Positions 51,898 through 60,807 of a stretch of 64,000 nucleotides of DNA are shown here, piece by piece (positions within the stretch are counted from its first letter, which is position 1; each line of letters starts with the position of its first letter). Source of the DNA: UBA1189 sp045612065 (GTDB lineage: Bacteria > Bacteroidota > Bacteroidia > Bacteroidales > Bacteroidaceae); the NCBI GenBank assembly GCA_045612065.1, contig JAZKYH010000075.1, positions 1 through 64,000 on the forward strand. Direction: 5' to 3'. The notes under the pieces are model-generated. The model was not told where the DNA came from and searched no databases. It saw only the letters and a list, made by a program, of their open reading frames with translations. Position numbers and translations under genes: made by a program.

Positions 51898-54800
51898 ATG
51901 TTAATACAACACATGAAACATTGGTTGGCTACGGTAGCGGTGCTATTGGGCTACATTAATGCAAGCGCTGCGACTGTAATATCGGGAACTTGCGGTGATG
52001 ACCTTTTCTATGCATTGGATGATAATGGTGAATTGGTGATTCAAGGTACGGGAGAGATGTATGACTACGGATACGACGAATATAGTGAAAATGGTGTTGC
52101 TCCTTGGTCTGAATATAAAGATATGCTTAATATGATAATCGTCTTTGAGGGTGTAACTTCGATAGGTGACGATGCATTCTATGATTGCAGCAGCCTTACT
52201 TCTGTTGCCCTCCCCGAGAGCATGACTAAGATTGGGGATAGTGCATTTTCTGGTTGTAATAGTCTTGCTTCTATCTCCTTTCCTGAAAGCATGACTGAGA
52301 TTGGTAGTAGTGCATTTTCTGGTTGTCGCAGTCTTACAACTGTCAATATCCCCCGAGGGGTGGCGAGTATTGAAAGTGGAGCTTTCGAGGGTTGCCACAA
52401 TCTCGTCTCAGCCATTATTTCTGAAGGAGTGGTGTCTATAGAATCTTCGGCTTTTTATGGATGTTCCTCATTGTTATATGTTAGTATTCCCTCTACGGTA
52501 AGAACAATTAGTGAAAGTGATGTATTTAGGTTTTGCTATAAACTGGCAAGAATAGAGATTGATGACTACAATACAGTGTATAGTGATGGGGGTGAGTCTA
52601 ATTTTGTCATTGAGATTAGTTCGCGTAAGTTGTTGTATGGGTGTAAAGATGGTATAATACCTTCATATATAACAGAAATAGGACATTCTGCTTTCATTGG
52701 TCGTGACAATCTGACCACACTGCATATTCCTGAAAGTGTTGTGTCTATTAATACAGGATCATATAATCAGAATCCTTTTGCGTGTTGTAGAAATCTAAAA
52801 TCAATCACGGTATCGGAGAATAACCCTTACTATTATGATGGTGGATGTAACGCACTTATAGCAAGAACTAATGGAGATCATAACAACGTGATTTTGGCTG
52901 CTTCTTCTAGTACTATAATTCCTGAAGAAGTAGAATTTATCTTATGGTCTGCTTATTGTAATTTTAACGATTGGAGTAGTGCTACCAGTAGAGCTATAAC
53001 TCCACCAACGTATACATTGGGTACTTTTATATATATTAATGATGAAGGATCGGCTTCATTTGGTGCTGAAGCTGAATGGTTGCCGGATATCACATTGTAT
53101 GTTCCCGCGGCCTCTGTAGACGAATATAGAACTACTGGATTATGGGGACTCTTTAATGTGCAGCCCATAATTATCGCCTCAGGAACCTGTGGAGATAATC
53201 TTACTTGGAAACTGACCGAAGAGTATGAGCTAATTATTGAAGGTTCGGGGCCGATGACTGACTATACCACTGGTACTCCTGGTGTCTTTGTTACCTCTGT
53301 GCCTTGGGCTGATTATAAGGGTCTAATAACAAGTGTTGTTATAGGAAACGGTGTGACTACGATTGGAAATAGTGCATTCGAGTCTTGCAGCAACCTTACT
53401 TCAATAATCTTACCTGAGAGTTTGACTAGAATTGGTAATTATGCGTTTGATTTATGTAGTAGCCTTACGCATATCTTCATTCCTAAGAATGTAACAGATA
53501 TCGGTTTTCAATCTCTGTCTAGTTGTATAGGATTGACATCTTTAGTTGTGGATGAAGACAATCCGATGTATGATTCGCGAGGAGGATGTAATGCGGTAAT
53601 TGAAACAGGTAGTAACAAATTGGTAAGAGGGTGTTCTGTAACTGTAATTCCTGAAGATGTGGCCGTGATTGGTGATCGTTCTTTTTCTGGATGTTCTAGC
53701 CTTACCTCCATTGTCATACCTGAGAGTGTGGTGGAAATTGAAACATATGCGTTTGAAGAGTGTACTGGTCTCACTTCTATTACTTGTGAAGCTATGACGC
53801 CGCCAACTGCAACAAATGTAACCTTCATGAATGTAGATAGGTCTATTCCTGTCTATGTTCCAGCTTCTTCTGTGTCTGCCTACCAATCGGCACGGTATTG
53901 GAGTGAGTTTGCTAATATACAACCAATTGATACGCCTATTGTAGAAGAACCTATCACTTCCTCTGACCAATTGAGCAATACAAAACTCTACTATGTGTCA
54001 CAACCTCATCACTCGAAGGGGCTTACTTCGTGGGCTGTTGCGGAGGATGGTAGTGAACTGAAGTCGAATGTTGATCTTGGTATTACAGCTGATAGCGGCG
54101 ATTCTCGCCAGCAGTTCGCCTTTATCTATCGTGATGGAGTTTATTATCTCTATCATGCGGCAGAGAAGAAGTTTGTTAATGCTAATGGTTCTTTAAGTAG
54201 CACTCCGGTAAGTCCTATCTATTTCGGAGTTGGCGCTTATGATAATACTTTTGTTCTCTATTTTGATGATACGCACTATATCAATGTTGGCGGTAGTCGA
54301 GAGATGCTAGTCAATAGTTGGAAAACTCTTGATGGTGGAAACTCTTGTTCGATTGTTCCTGTGGGAGAATTTGACCCATCGGAGGCTCTTGACAAAGAGA
54401 CCACACTTTTGAGCTATACAAAGATTGGTGCTGGTGAGGCTGAACTCACGTTTGCGGATGTGTCTTTAACCGAGGTTGTGATTCCTGAAACAGTTGTTAT
54501 AGATGGAGAAATATGCCGTGTAACGTCCATCGGTAATAAAGTGTTTGAAGGTAATAGTAATCTTATTTCCGTTACTATTCCCGAAGGCGTAACTATATTA
54601 GGTGATTATGCTTTCCGGTACTGTAGTTCTCTTGAATCTTTGAATCTTCCAAATAATCTTCTTAGGATAGAATTGGCAGCTATGTCTCGTTGTGGAAGTC
54701 TTACATCTATAATCATCCCAAATAGTGTGACGGCTATCGGTGCTTATGCTTTCGATTACACAGGGCTTGAGTCTGTTGTTCTTGGTGAAGGTGTAGAAAA

Positions 54801-56367
54801 CATCGGTAATAATGCATTTCAAGGTTGTAGTAGTCTTACTTCTATAACTAGCAATGCGGTAATTCCTCCTACGATAGAGGGGTCTTACGCTTTTGATGGT
54901 GTAGACAAGTCTATCCCCGTCTATGTGCCTGCCTCTTCTGTCTCAGCTTACCAATCGGCATCGTATTGGAGTGATTTTACCAATATTCAGCCCGTTATTG
55001 AGATTGGCGATACTTCGGATTGGACTTCGAGCAATCAAGGACAGGCAGGTAGCGTATCGTCTAAGACCTACATCTTAGAGGTCGGTGCAGGCGATATACT
55101 TACTTTCGATTGGATGGTAAGTAGTGAAGGTAATTATGATAAACTTGTTGTTGCATTGGACGGAACTGAAGTCTTGAACGAGAGCGGTGAGCAATCTGGT
55201 ACCTTCGAGAAGGTTTTTGTAGCATCAGGTACTTGCACTTTAGTGGTGAGGTATTCCAAGGATGGTAGTGAAGATAGAGGTAGTGATTGTGCTAAGGTAT
55301 ATAATATGCGTCTTGTCTCTGCTGATTGGTTTTCTGATAACCATGAGAATAATAGTGTTTCGTCTGAGACCTATACGTTTGCGACTATACCTGGTGGTGT
55401 GCTCTCCTTTGATTGGAAAGTAAGTAGTGAGAGTAATTATGATTACTTTATTGCGACATTGAATGGAGAAGAAGTGCTCAGAAAGAGCGGTGAGGCTTCT
55501 GGAACCTATCAGTATACGTTTACGTCATTAGGAACCAATACACTTGTGCTGAAATATACCAAAGATGGCAGTCAAAGCAATGGTAGCGACCTTGCTATGG
55601 TATATAATCTGACTTTCCCTGCTACAAGAGATGTTATTCTTTCTGATAGTGATGCAAGTTTCGTGCAAAACGAAGATGAAGGATGCACAAGCATTACCTA
55701 TACCCGCAACTTCAAGAATACCAACTGGCAAGCGTTGTATGTGCCTTTCGAGATTCCTGTGACCGAGGAGTTTCTTGCTGACTATGAGGTGGCCTATATT
55801 TACGACGCTCGTCAGTACGACCACGACGATGATGGCGTGAAAGACGAGACGCTCATCGAGTGCTTCAAAGTGAAGAACGGTACGCTGGAAGCTAACTATC
55901 CTTACTTGATACGTGCCAAGGTGGCTGGCGTGAAGAATATTGTAGTAACCAATACTACGCTATATGCTACGGAGGAGAACTCCGTCGACTGCTCATCTGT
56001 ATTCGATACTTATACTTTTACTGGTACCTATAGCCGCATGTCATCAGACTTGCTGCCTCAAGATGGTGGTTACTATGCCTTGAGTGGTGGCTCATGGAGT
56101 CCGGTGAAGGAAGGTACATCGCTCGGTGCATTCCGTTTCTATCTGAAGATAGACTCTCGTAATGGTAATAGCAACAATGTGGCCAATGCCCGTAGCATCC
56201 GTATGCGCTTTGTTGGCGATGATGAGGATGAAGAGACTACTGGTATAGATGATTCACAGATCACAATCGATAATTCACAAGCTATCTACGATCTTCAGGG
56301 ACGTCGTGTAGATAATCCTACGATGGGTGTTTATATTGTGAATGGCAAGAAGGTGATACTGAAATAA
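51898..56367 (+). CDS. BspA-family leucine-rich repeat surface protein
   Basis: A 1489-residue exported protein with a signal peptide (HWLATVAVLLGYINASAA; start at 51898 or at the ATG at 51913). Three blocks of BspA-type (LRR_5) repeats are seen, such as TSIGDDAFYDCSSLTSVALP, at about 80-330, 475-630 and 860-980. Each block ends with SIPVYVPASSVSAYQSA or a similar form. An insert at about 685-830 (SDQLSNTKLYYVSQPHHSKG) looks like a separate beta domain. Two copies of a roughly 95-residue beta domain follow (DWMVSSEGNYDKL and DWKVSSESNYDYF). The C-terminus AIYDLQGRRV to GVYIVNGKKVILK resembles Bacteroidetes sorting tails. BspA proteins bind host matrix proteins or act in adhesion. The repeat blocks look lower in GC than flanking genes. 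Confidence 0.9.
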   Translation: MLIQHMKHWLATVAVLLGYINASAATVISGTCGDDLFYALDDNGELVIQGTGEMYDYGYDEYSENGVAPWSEYKDMLNMIIVFEGVTSIGDDAFYDCSSLTSVALPESMTKIGDSAFSGCNSLASISFPESMTEIGSSAFSGCRSLTTVNIPRGVASIESGAFEGCHNLVSAIISEGVVSIESSAFYGCSSLLYVSIPSTVRTISESDVFRFCYKLARIEIDDYNTVYSDGGESNFVIEISSRKLLYGCKDGIIPSYITEIGHSAFIGRDNLTTLHIPESVVSINTGSYNQNPFACCRNLKSITVSENNPYYYDGGCNALIARTNGDHNNVILAASSSTIIPEEVEFILWSAYCNFNDWSSATSRAITPPTYTLGTFIYINDEGSASFGAEAEWLPDITLYVPAASVDEYRTTGLWGLFNVQPIIIASGTCGDNLTWKLTEEYELIIEGSGPMTDYTTGTPGVFVTSVPWADYKGLITSVVIGNGVTTIGNSAFESCSNLTSIILPESLTRIGNYAFDLCSSLTHIFIPKNVTDIGFQSLSSCIGLTSLVVDEDNPMYDSRGGCNAVIETGSNKLVRGCSVTVIPEDVAVIGDRSFSGCSSLTSIVIPESVVEIETYAFEECTGLTSITCEAMTPPTATNVTFMNVDRSIPVYVPASSVSAYQSARYWSEFANIQPIDTPIVEEPITSSDQLSNTKLYYVSQPHHSKGLTSWAVAEDGSELKSNVDLGITADSGDSRQQFAFIYRDGVYYLYHAAEKKFVNANGSLSSTPVSPIYFGVGAYDNTFVLYFDDTHYINVGGSREMLVNSWKTLDGGNSCSIVPVGEFDPSEALDKETTLLSYTKIGAGEAELTFADVSLTEVVIPETVVIDGEICRVTSIGNKVFEGNSNLISVTIPEGVTILGDYAFRYCSSLESLNLPNNLLRIELAAMSRCGSLTSIIIPNSVTAIGAYAFDYTGLESVVLGEGVENIGNNAFQGCSSLTSITSNAVIPPTIEGSYAFDGVDKSIPVYVPASSVSAYQSASYWSDFTNIQPVIEIGDTSDWTSSNQGQAGSVSSKTYILEVGAGDILTFDWMVSSEGNYDKLVVALDGTEVLNESGEQSGTFEKVFVASGTCTLVVRYSKDGSEDRGSDCAKVYNMRLVSADWFSDNHENNSVSSETYTFATIPGGVLSFDWKVSSESNYDYFIATLNGEEVLRKSGEASGTYQYTFTSLGTNTLVLKYTKDGSQSNGSDLAMVYNLTFPATRDVILSDSDASFVQNEDEGCTSITYTRNFKNTNWQALYVPFEIPVTEEFLADYEVAYIYDARQYDHDDDGVKDETLIECFKVKNGTLEANYPYLIRAKVAGVKNIVVTNTTLYATEENSVDCSSVFDTYTFTGTYSRMSSDLLPQDGGYYALSGGSWSPVKEGTSLGAFRFYLKIDSRNGNSNNVANARSIRMRFVGDDEDEETTGIDDSQITIDNSQAIYDLQGRRVDNPTMGVYIVNGKKVILK

Positions 56368-56377
56368 TGTTCTCGGC

Positions 56378-56569
56378 ATGATGAAGAAAGAATATATCAA
56401 ACCCGAATGTGAGGTTATCGAGATGGATTCTAATACTCCCATGATGGCCGATTCTGTTACTACAGGTTTTAATCCCACACCCAGCGAGCCCGATGCGATT
56501 GCTCGCCGTGGAGAGTGGGGTAACCTCTGGAATGACGGATCTGTGATAAAACGTATAGGCAGGCAGTAG
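56378..56569 (+). CDS. Small peptide of the MKKxYIxP type, coupled to the BspA-like gene
   Basis: A 63-residue protein starting 10 bases after the BspA-like stop (MMKKEYIKPECEVIEMD; either of two adjacent ATGs). The pattern MKK-Y-I-P, then alternating Val/Glu, then MMADS followed by a polar Gly/Pro-rich tail is common to many short predicted proteins in Bacteroidales, to my knowledge without assigned function. The tail holds EWGNLWNDG and a basic end (KRIGRQ). It has no signal peptide or membrane segment. A leader-plus-core precursor is possible but no modifying enzyme is nearby. A strong hairpin follows at 56596-56655. Confidence 0.65.
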   Translation: MMKKEYIKPECEVIEMDSNTPMMADSVTTGFNPTPSEPDAIARRGEWGNLWNDGSVIKRIGRQ

Positions 56570-56595
56570 AATGATAAAGTGATGTAATCTGAAAT

Positions 56596-56655
56596 CATTC
56601 CCCCACCTCTTTTCGTACAATTGTTTTACGGAGAGGGTGGGGGATGGTTGTTTCT
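56596..56655 (+). terminator. Terminator after the BspA-like/peptide pair
   Basis: CCCCCACCTCT pairs with AGAGGGTGGGGG (one bulged G) around a 21-base loop, followed by a T-rich stretch. Confidence 0.8.
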
Positions 56656-56729
56656 ATTCCGTCTGTAGTTATACATATTCCTCGCTGCTGAGGTTACTGG
56701 GAAGAGAAACAAAAAGTCCTTAGTTTCGT

Positions 56730-56760
56730 TTTGCGGAACGGTGAATAATTGCTACCTTTG
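56730..56760 (+). promoter_or_regulatory. Promoter of the sigma-54 activator-lptE-secG operon
   Basis: TTTG at 56730-56733, 19 bases, TACCTTTG at 56753-56760; the ATG follows 24 bases later. Confidence 0.8.
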
Positions 56761-56784
56761 TACCGACACAGATGGCATTTGTGA

Positions 56785-58032
56785 ATGGACAGTAAGGAAA
56801 TACAGAGGATTAAATTGCGCTTTGGCATCGTTGGTAATGCTGAGGAACTCAATCGTGCTATCGACATCTCTATGCAGGTGGCACCCACAGACTTGTCGGT
56901 GCTGGTTACTGGAGAGAGTGGTGTCGGTAAGGAGTTCTTTCCGCAGATTATCCATCAGAATAGCGCACGTAAGCACAATAAATATATCGCGGTCAATTGT
57001 GGCGCTATCCCTGAGGGTACCATTGATTCGGAACTTTTCGGACATGTCAAGGGCGCTTTTACTGGAGCGATTGAGGAACGTAACGGGTACTTTGCGGAGG
57101 CCAATAATGGTACTATTTTCTTGGACGAGATCGGTGAACTGCCGCTCTCTACGCAGGCTCGCTTACTGCGTGTGTTGGAGTCGGGCGAATATATAAAGGT
57201 GGGCTCTTCTCGTGTGGAAAAGACTAATGTACGTATTGTGGCAGCTACAAATGTAAATCTCACAGAGGCTGTCGCTCGTGGCGATTTTCGTGAGGACCTA
57301 TATTATCGACTCAATACCATCCCCATTAAAGTACCCGCGTTGCGTGAACGCTCGGGTGATGTGGTACTTCTGTTCCGTAAGTTTGCTTCTGATGTGTCAG
57401 AACGCTATACGGTTCATCCGATACAGCTGACAGAGAATGCAAAGCGACTGTTGTCAGCTTATCCTTGGCCTGGTAATATACGCCAGTTGAAGAATGTGAC
57501 CGAGCAGATTACATTGCTCGCAGCTCAGCGTGAGATTACTGAGGAAGTATTGCGAGAGTTTCTCCCTGAGGTGAAGAGCAATCTTCCCATGCTTAGTACA
57601 AACAAATCATCGCAGGGGAAGACTTTCGAGAGTGAGCGTGATATATTGTATCAGGTACTTTTTGAAATGCGTCAGGATATGACTGAACTGAAGCGTCAAG
57701 TGGCTGCGTTGATGGGAAGTGAGGTGGCTATGGCACGACAGGCTGCTCCAGTGTATGTCCCACACGATGGAGTGTCTTTGTTGGGAGGTGCGTCAGTCTC
57801 AAACAATACGGGTATCTCTGTTCATTCGTCAAAGCATATTGATGAGGTGGAGGAATACCAAGATACCGAAGTTTTAGAGGAACCGCTCTCTGTAGAAGAT
57901 GCAGAGAAAGAACTGATACGCAAAGCTCTGATACGGCATCGTGGTCGCCGTAAAGCTGCAGCTGCAGATTTGGGCTTTTCAGAGCGCACGCTCTATCGTA
58001 AGATTGATAAGTATAATCTGGAGGATTTATAA
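56785..58032 (+). CDS. Sigma-54 dependent transcriptional activator (AAA+ and Fis domains, no receiver)
   Basis: A 415-residue regulator. The AAA+ domain fills about residues 10-245: Walker A GESGVGKE at 43-50, the sigma-54 contact loop GAFTGA at 90-95, and Walker B GTIFLDEIGEL. A Fis-type helix-turn-helix ends the protein (HRGRRKAAAADLGFSERTLYRKI). There is no N-terminal receiver, GAF or PAS domain, so activity is not set by a phosphorelay in this chain. The linker at 265-380 is variable. It is the first gene of an operon with lptE, a 256-residue protein and secG; its targets are unknown. Confidence 0.95.
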   Translation: MDSKEIQRIKLRFGIVGNAEELNRAIDISMQVAPTDLSVLVTGESGVGKEFFPQIIHQNSARKHNKYIAVNCGAIPEGTIDSELFGHVKGAFTGAIEERNGYFAEANNGTIFLDEIGELPLSTQARLLRVLESGEYIKVGSSRVEKTNVRIVAATNVNLTEAVARGDFREDLYYRLNTIPIKVPALRERSGDVVLLFRKFASDVSERYTVHPIQLTENAKRLLSAYPWPGNIRQLKNVTEQITLLAAQREITEEVLREFLPEVKSNLPMLSTNKSSQGKTFESERDILYQVLFEMRQDMTELKRQVAALMGSEVAMARQAAPVYVPHDGVSLLGGASVSNNTGISVHSSKHIDEVEEYQDTEVLEEPLSVEDAEKELIRKALIRHRGRRKAAAADLGFSERTLYRKIDKYNLEDL

Positions 58033-58036
58033 TACG

Positions 58037-58549
58037 ATGAGACGGATACTGGGTAAGGGACTGCCTTTGTTACTGACGTTAATGTTGGCAGGTTGTGCCA
58101 TTTCGTATAAGTTCAATGGGGCATCGATTAACTATGATATTATTAAGAGCATTGCCATTAGTAACTTCCCTAATCGAGCTGTGTATCAGTGGGGACCTAT
58201 GGAGAGCATGTTCAATAATGCCTTGAGCGACAAATATGCGACTCAAACCAAGCTGCAGTTGGTGAGTCGAGGTGGTGACCTTTCGCTTTCGGGAGAGATT
58301 ACTGCGTATGATCAAGTGAATAAGTCTATTTCGTCTGACGGATACTCTTCGATGATGCAACTCAAGATGACTGTAAAGGTAAGTTTTGAGAATGCCAAGA
58401 ATCCTAGCGAAGACTTTGAACGCCAGTTCTCGGCCAGCCGAGAATTTGATGCATCGCAGCAACTCAATGATGTACAGGAGGAATTGGTGACACAGATTAT
58501 TGATGAGATAGTGGAACAAATCTTTAATGCTACCGTAGCAAACTGGTAA
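58037..58549 (+). CDS. lptE: LptE family LPS-assembly lipoprotein
   Basis: A 170-residue lipoprotein with lipobox LAGC (GLPLLLTLMLAGC). The mature part begins AISYKFNGASINYD and matches the Bacteroidetes LptE family in length and in its central SLSGEITAYDQVNKSIS segment. LptE plugs the LptD barrel that places LPS in the outer leaflet. The ATG at 58037 is used because the upstream frame overlaps the activator gene and lacks a signal. It starts four bases after the activator stop. Confidence 0.88.
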   Translation: MRRILGKGLPLLLTLMLAGCAISYKFNGASINYDIIKSIAISNFPNRAVYQWGPMESMFNNALSDKYATQTKLQLVSRGGDLSLSGEITAYDQVNKSISSDGYSSMMQLKMTVKVSFENAKNPSEDFERQFSASREFDASQQLNDVQEELVTQIIDEIVEQIFNATVANW

Positions 58550-58560
58550 GGTTCAGATAC

Positions 58561-59331
58561 ATGGTTTTAGGTACGCTCATTAGTCATCCTGAATTGCTTA
58601 GTCGTGAGACACTATACGAATTGCGTAGTGTTGTAGCTCGCTATCCCTACTTTCAGGCTGCAAGAATACTGATGTTGCGTAACTTGTATCTACTTCACGA
58701 TCCCGACTTCGGAGCGGAATTACGCCGTTCGGTTTTTTATGTTAGTGACCGTCGTGCTTTATGTCGACTTATTGAGGGTTATACCGATAAGGTAGTGGCC
58801 GATGAGCCAGAGGTTGCTGAGGAGCCTACGGTAGATCGTACAATGAGTCTTATTGATGCTTTCCTCGGTACGCTTCCTGAAGAGCATATGGACGATGCGC
58901 TTGTTGCCGTAGAGTCTGTAGGGGATTATGCCACAATGTTCTTGTCGGGTGATGCTGCTCCAATAGAGCCTGTTACTTCAGAAGTTGCAGCTGGTGTTGA
59001 TAGTGTGTTGCGGGCTATTGAATTGATATCGGAGCGAAAGGAAGAAACCGAAGTGGCTGTGTCTCCTGATATTCCTCTCGAAGTTCCCGGAACATCAAAC
59101 ACTCCTTCGGCTGAGACGATTACGGGGGATGTTTTGCGGAATAGCGAAGAACCGCTTGATGAGAGTTATTTTACCGAGACTTTGGCCAAGATTTATATCA
59201 AACAACGCAAATATTCTCGTGCTCTTGAAATAATTCGGAGTTTATATTTGCAATTCCCCGAAAAAAATGCTTACTTTGCAGACCAAATCAGATTTTTGGA
59301 AAAATTGATTATTAACAACAACTTAAAATAG
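58561..59331 (+). CDS. Conserved protein of unknown function with TPR-like C-terminus
   Basis: A 256-residue cytoplasmic protein without signal or membrane segment. The N-terminal part is helical (SHPELLSRETLYELRSVVARYPYFQAARILMLRNLYL). A Glu/Pro/Val-rich linker follows, and the C-terminus (YFTETLAKIYIKQRKYSRALEIIRSLYLQFPEK) looks like one TPR unit. It lies 11 bases after lptE and three before secG. This order suggests a part in envelope biogenesis, but nothing in the sequence names it. Confidence 0.75.
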   Translation: MVLGTLISHPELLSRETLYELRSVVARYPYFQAARILMLRNLYLLHDPDFGAELRRSVFYVSDRRALCRLIEGYTDKVVADEPEVAEEPTVDRTMSLIDAFLGTLPEEHMDDALVAVESVGDYATMFLSGDAAPIEPVTSEVAAGVDSVLRAIELISERKEETEVAVSPDIPLEVPGTSNTPSAETITGDVLRNSEEPLDESYFTETLAKIYIKQRKYSRALEIIRSLYLQFPEKNAYFADQIRFLEKLIINNNLK

Positions 59332-59334
59332 AAC

Positions 59335-59673
59335 ATGTATTTAATTGTCATTGGACTTATTGTCTTCGTTTCGGTGCTGATGTGTGGTATCGTATTGATT
59401 CAGAATTCTAAGGGTGGTGGTTTGGCTTCATCATTCGCTTCTTCAAACCAGATCATGGGTGTGCGCAAGACTACAGACTTCCTTGAGAAGGCTACTTGGA
59501 CACTCGCTATTGTGATTGCATTGCTCAGTGTTGCTGCAGCTTGGACCTTGCCTCGTCGTGGTGAGGCTGGCCATGATAGCTTGTTGATAGAGAATGCAGT
59601 TAACGACAATGCTGTAAACCCTGAGACTTTCCCTGATTTCGAAGCTCCCGCAGCTAATGAGACAGCAGAGTAA
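59335..59673 (+). CDS. secG: Preprotein translocase subunit SecG
   Basis: A 112-residue inner-membrane protein with two hydrophobic helices (LIVIGLIVFVSVLMCGIVLIQ and ATWTLAIVIALLSVAAAWTL) around a GGGLASSFASSNQIMGVRKTTDFL loop, the SecG signature. It assists SecYEG in protein export. The polar C-terminal tail is typical of Bacteroidetes. Last gene of the operon, ending at the terminator at 59709. Confidence 0.94.
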   Translation: MYLIVIGLIVFVSVLMCGIVLIQNSKGGGLASSFASSNQIMGVRKTTDFLEKATWTLAIVIALLSVAAAWTLPRRGEAGHDSLLIENAVNDNAVNPETFPDFEAPAANETAE

Positions 59674-59708
59674 TAGATTCCTTTTGTAAGACCTATTTAA
59701 GGGTTATA

Positions 59709-59746
59709 ACATAGGGGCTTTCCGAAAGGAGAGCCCCTATGTTTTT
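59709..59746 (+). terminator. Terminator of the secG operon
   Basis: ACATAGGGGCT.. and ..AGCCCCTATGT form a long stem (one mismatch region) capped by GAAA, followed by TTTTT. Confidence 0.92.
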
Positions 59747-59769
59747 GTCCATAGTGAATGACGGGGGGA

Positions 59770-60741
59770 TTAAATCTTGCCCAAGATGCGGTCCATAGCC
59801 CAATTGGTAGGTGTGGCGCTAAGTCCATTGCAAGTGCATATACCCTCTTTTCGTAGGTGCTGAACGATATTTTCTATGAGTGGTTGTTGCACGTGCTGGG
59901 GGTTGGGGACTGAAAACTTATGATGACCCGTCTGATCGTTCAGCTCGATTGGCTCGTAGGTGAAGACAGAGAAGCACAGCATGCCCTGATCTCCGATAAT
60001 CTCTATACGGTCTTCGCGTGCACTTTCGTGGGCTACGAAACACCATGAGCCACTGCCTACGAGACCATTGTCAAAGCGGAAGGTAGCACTGATGCTGTCT
60101 TCAGCATCGTAGAGACCACCACGATTGGCTGTGTAGCCCTTGGCTTCGATAATGTAGCCGAAGTAATGTTGTAGCAGGTCAAGTTGGTGGGGCGCAAGGT
60201 CGTAGAAATAACCTCCTCCTGCAATGTTGGCTTGTACGCGCCAAGGCATGGCATCTCCAGTAGAACCGTCGAACTCGCGTGGAGGCTGAGCTAAGCGGAT
60301 GTGTACGTTGATAACCTTTCCTACACGCGGGATGAGCTCCTCCACCTTTTTGAAGTAGGGGAGGTAGCGGCGGTAGTAGGCTACAAAGCAAGGTACTCCA
60401 GTCTCTTCGCAGGCGCGGTTGATGCGTATGCAGTCTTCGTACGAGGCCGCCATGGGTTTTTCTATATATACGGGTTTCCCTGCACGGAGTGCCATGATAG
60501 CGTATGTGGCATGCGACGAAGGTGGCGTGGCGATGTATACAGCATTCACGTTGGGGTCATCGATGATATCCATTACATTCGTATACCATTTGTTGATGCC
60601 ATGGCGTTCGGCATAGGAACGTGCACGTTCGGCATTGCGGCTCATCACGGCCTCAATCTTTGAACCTTGAATCTGCTGGAAGGCAGGTCCGCTCTTCTTT
60701 TCGGTGGCTTCGCCACATCCGATAACTCCCCAACGTATCAT
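59770..60741 (-). CDS. Gfo/Idh/MocA family oxidoreductase
   Basis: A 323-residue NAD(P)-dependent oxidoreductase. The N-terminal Rossmann motif is WGVIGCGEATEKK, the EKPMA motif with the conserved lysine is at about residues 94-98, and the C-terminal alpha/beta domain contains GGGYFYDLAPHQLDLLQ with the catalytic-region Asp and His. Members oxidise or reduce sugars, inositols or related polyols; the substrate is not readable. Cytoplasmic. It begins 66 bases after the porin stop and may be the last gene of that transcript. Confidence 0.92.
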   Translation of the reverse strand: MIRWGVIGCGEATEKKSGPAFQQIQGSKIEAVMSRNAERARSYAERHGINKWYTNVMDIIDDPNVNAVYIATPPSSHATYAIMALRAGKPVYIEKPMAASYEDCIRINRACEETGVPCFVAYYRRYLPYFKKVEELIPRVGKVINVHIRLAQPPREFDGSTGDAMPWRVQANIAGGGYFYDLAPHQLDLLQHYFGYIIEAKGYTANRGGLYDAEDSISATFRFDNGLVGSGSWCFVAHESAREDRIEIIGDQGMLCFSVFTYEPIELNDQTGHHKFSVPNPQHVQQPLIENIVQHLRKEGICTCNGLSATPTNWAMDRILGKI

Positions 60742-60807
60742 ATTAATTCTGAATTGTGAATCTTGAATTCCGAATGGTGTTTTCGTTAAACATTAGTCTC
60801 TAATCCT

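Noticed and set aside
51898..56367. Type IX secretion substrate
   Set aside because: The C-terminal tail resembles Bacteroidetes sorting tails but is short, and no T9SS component is encoded here, so the route is left open.
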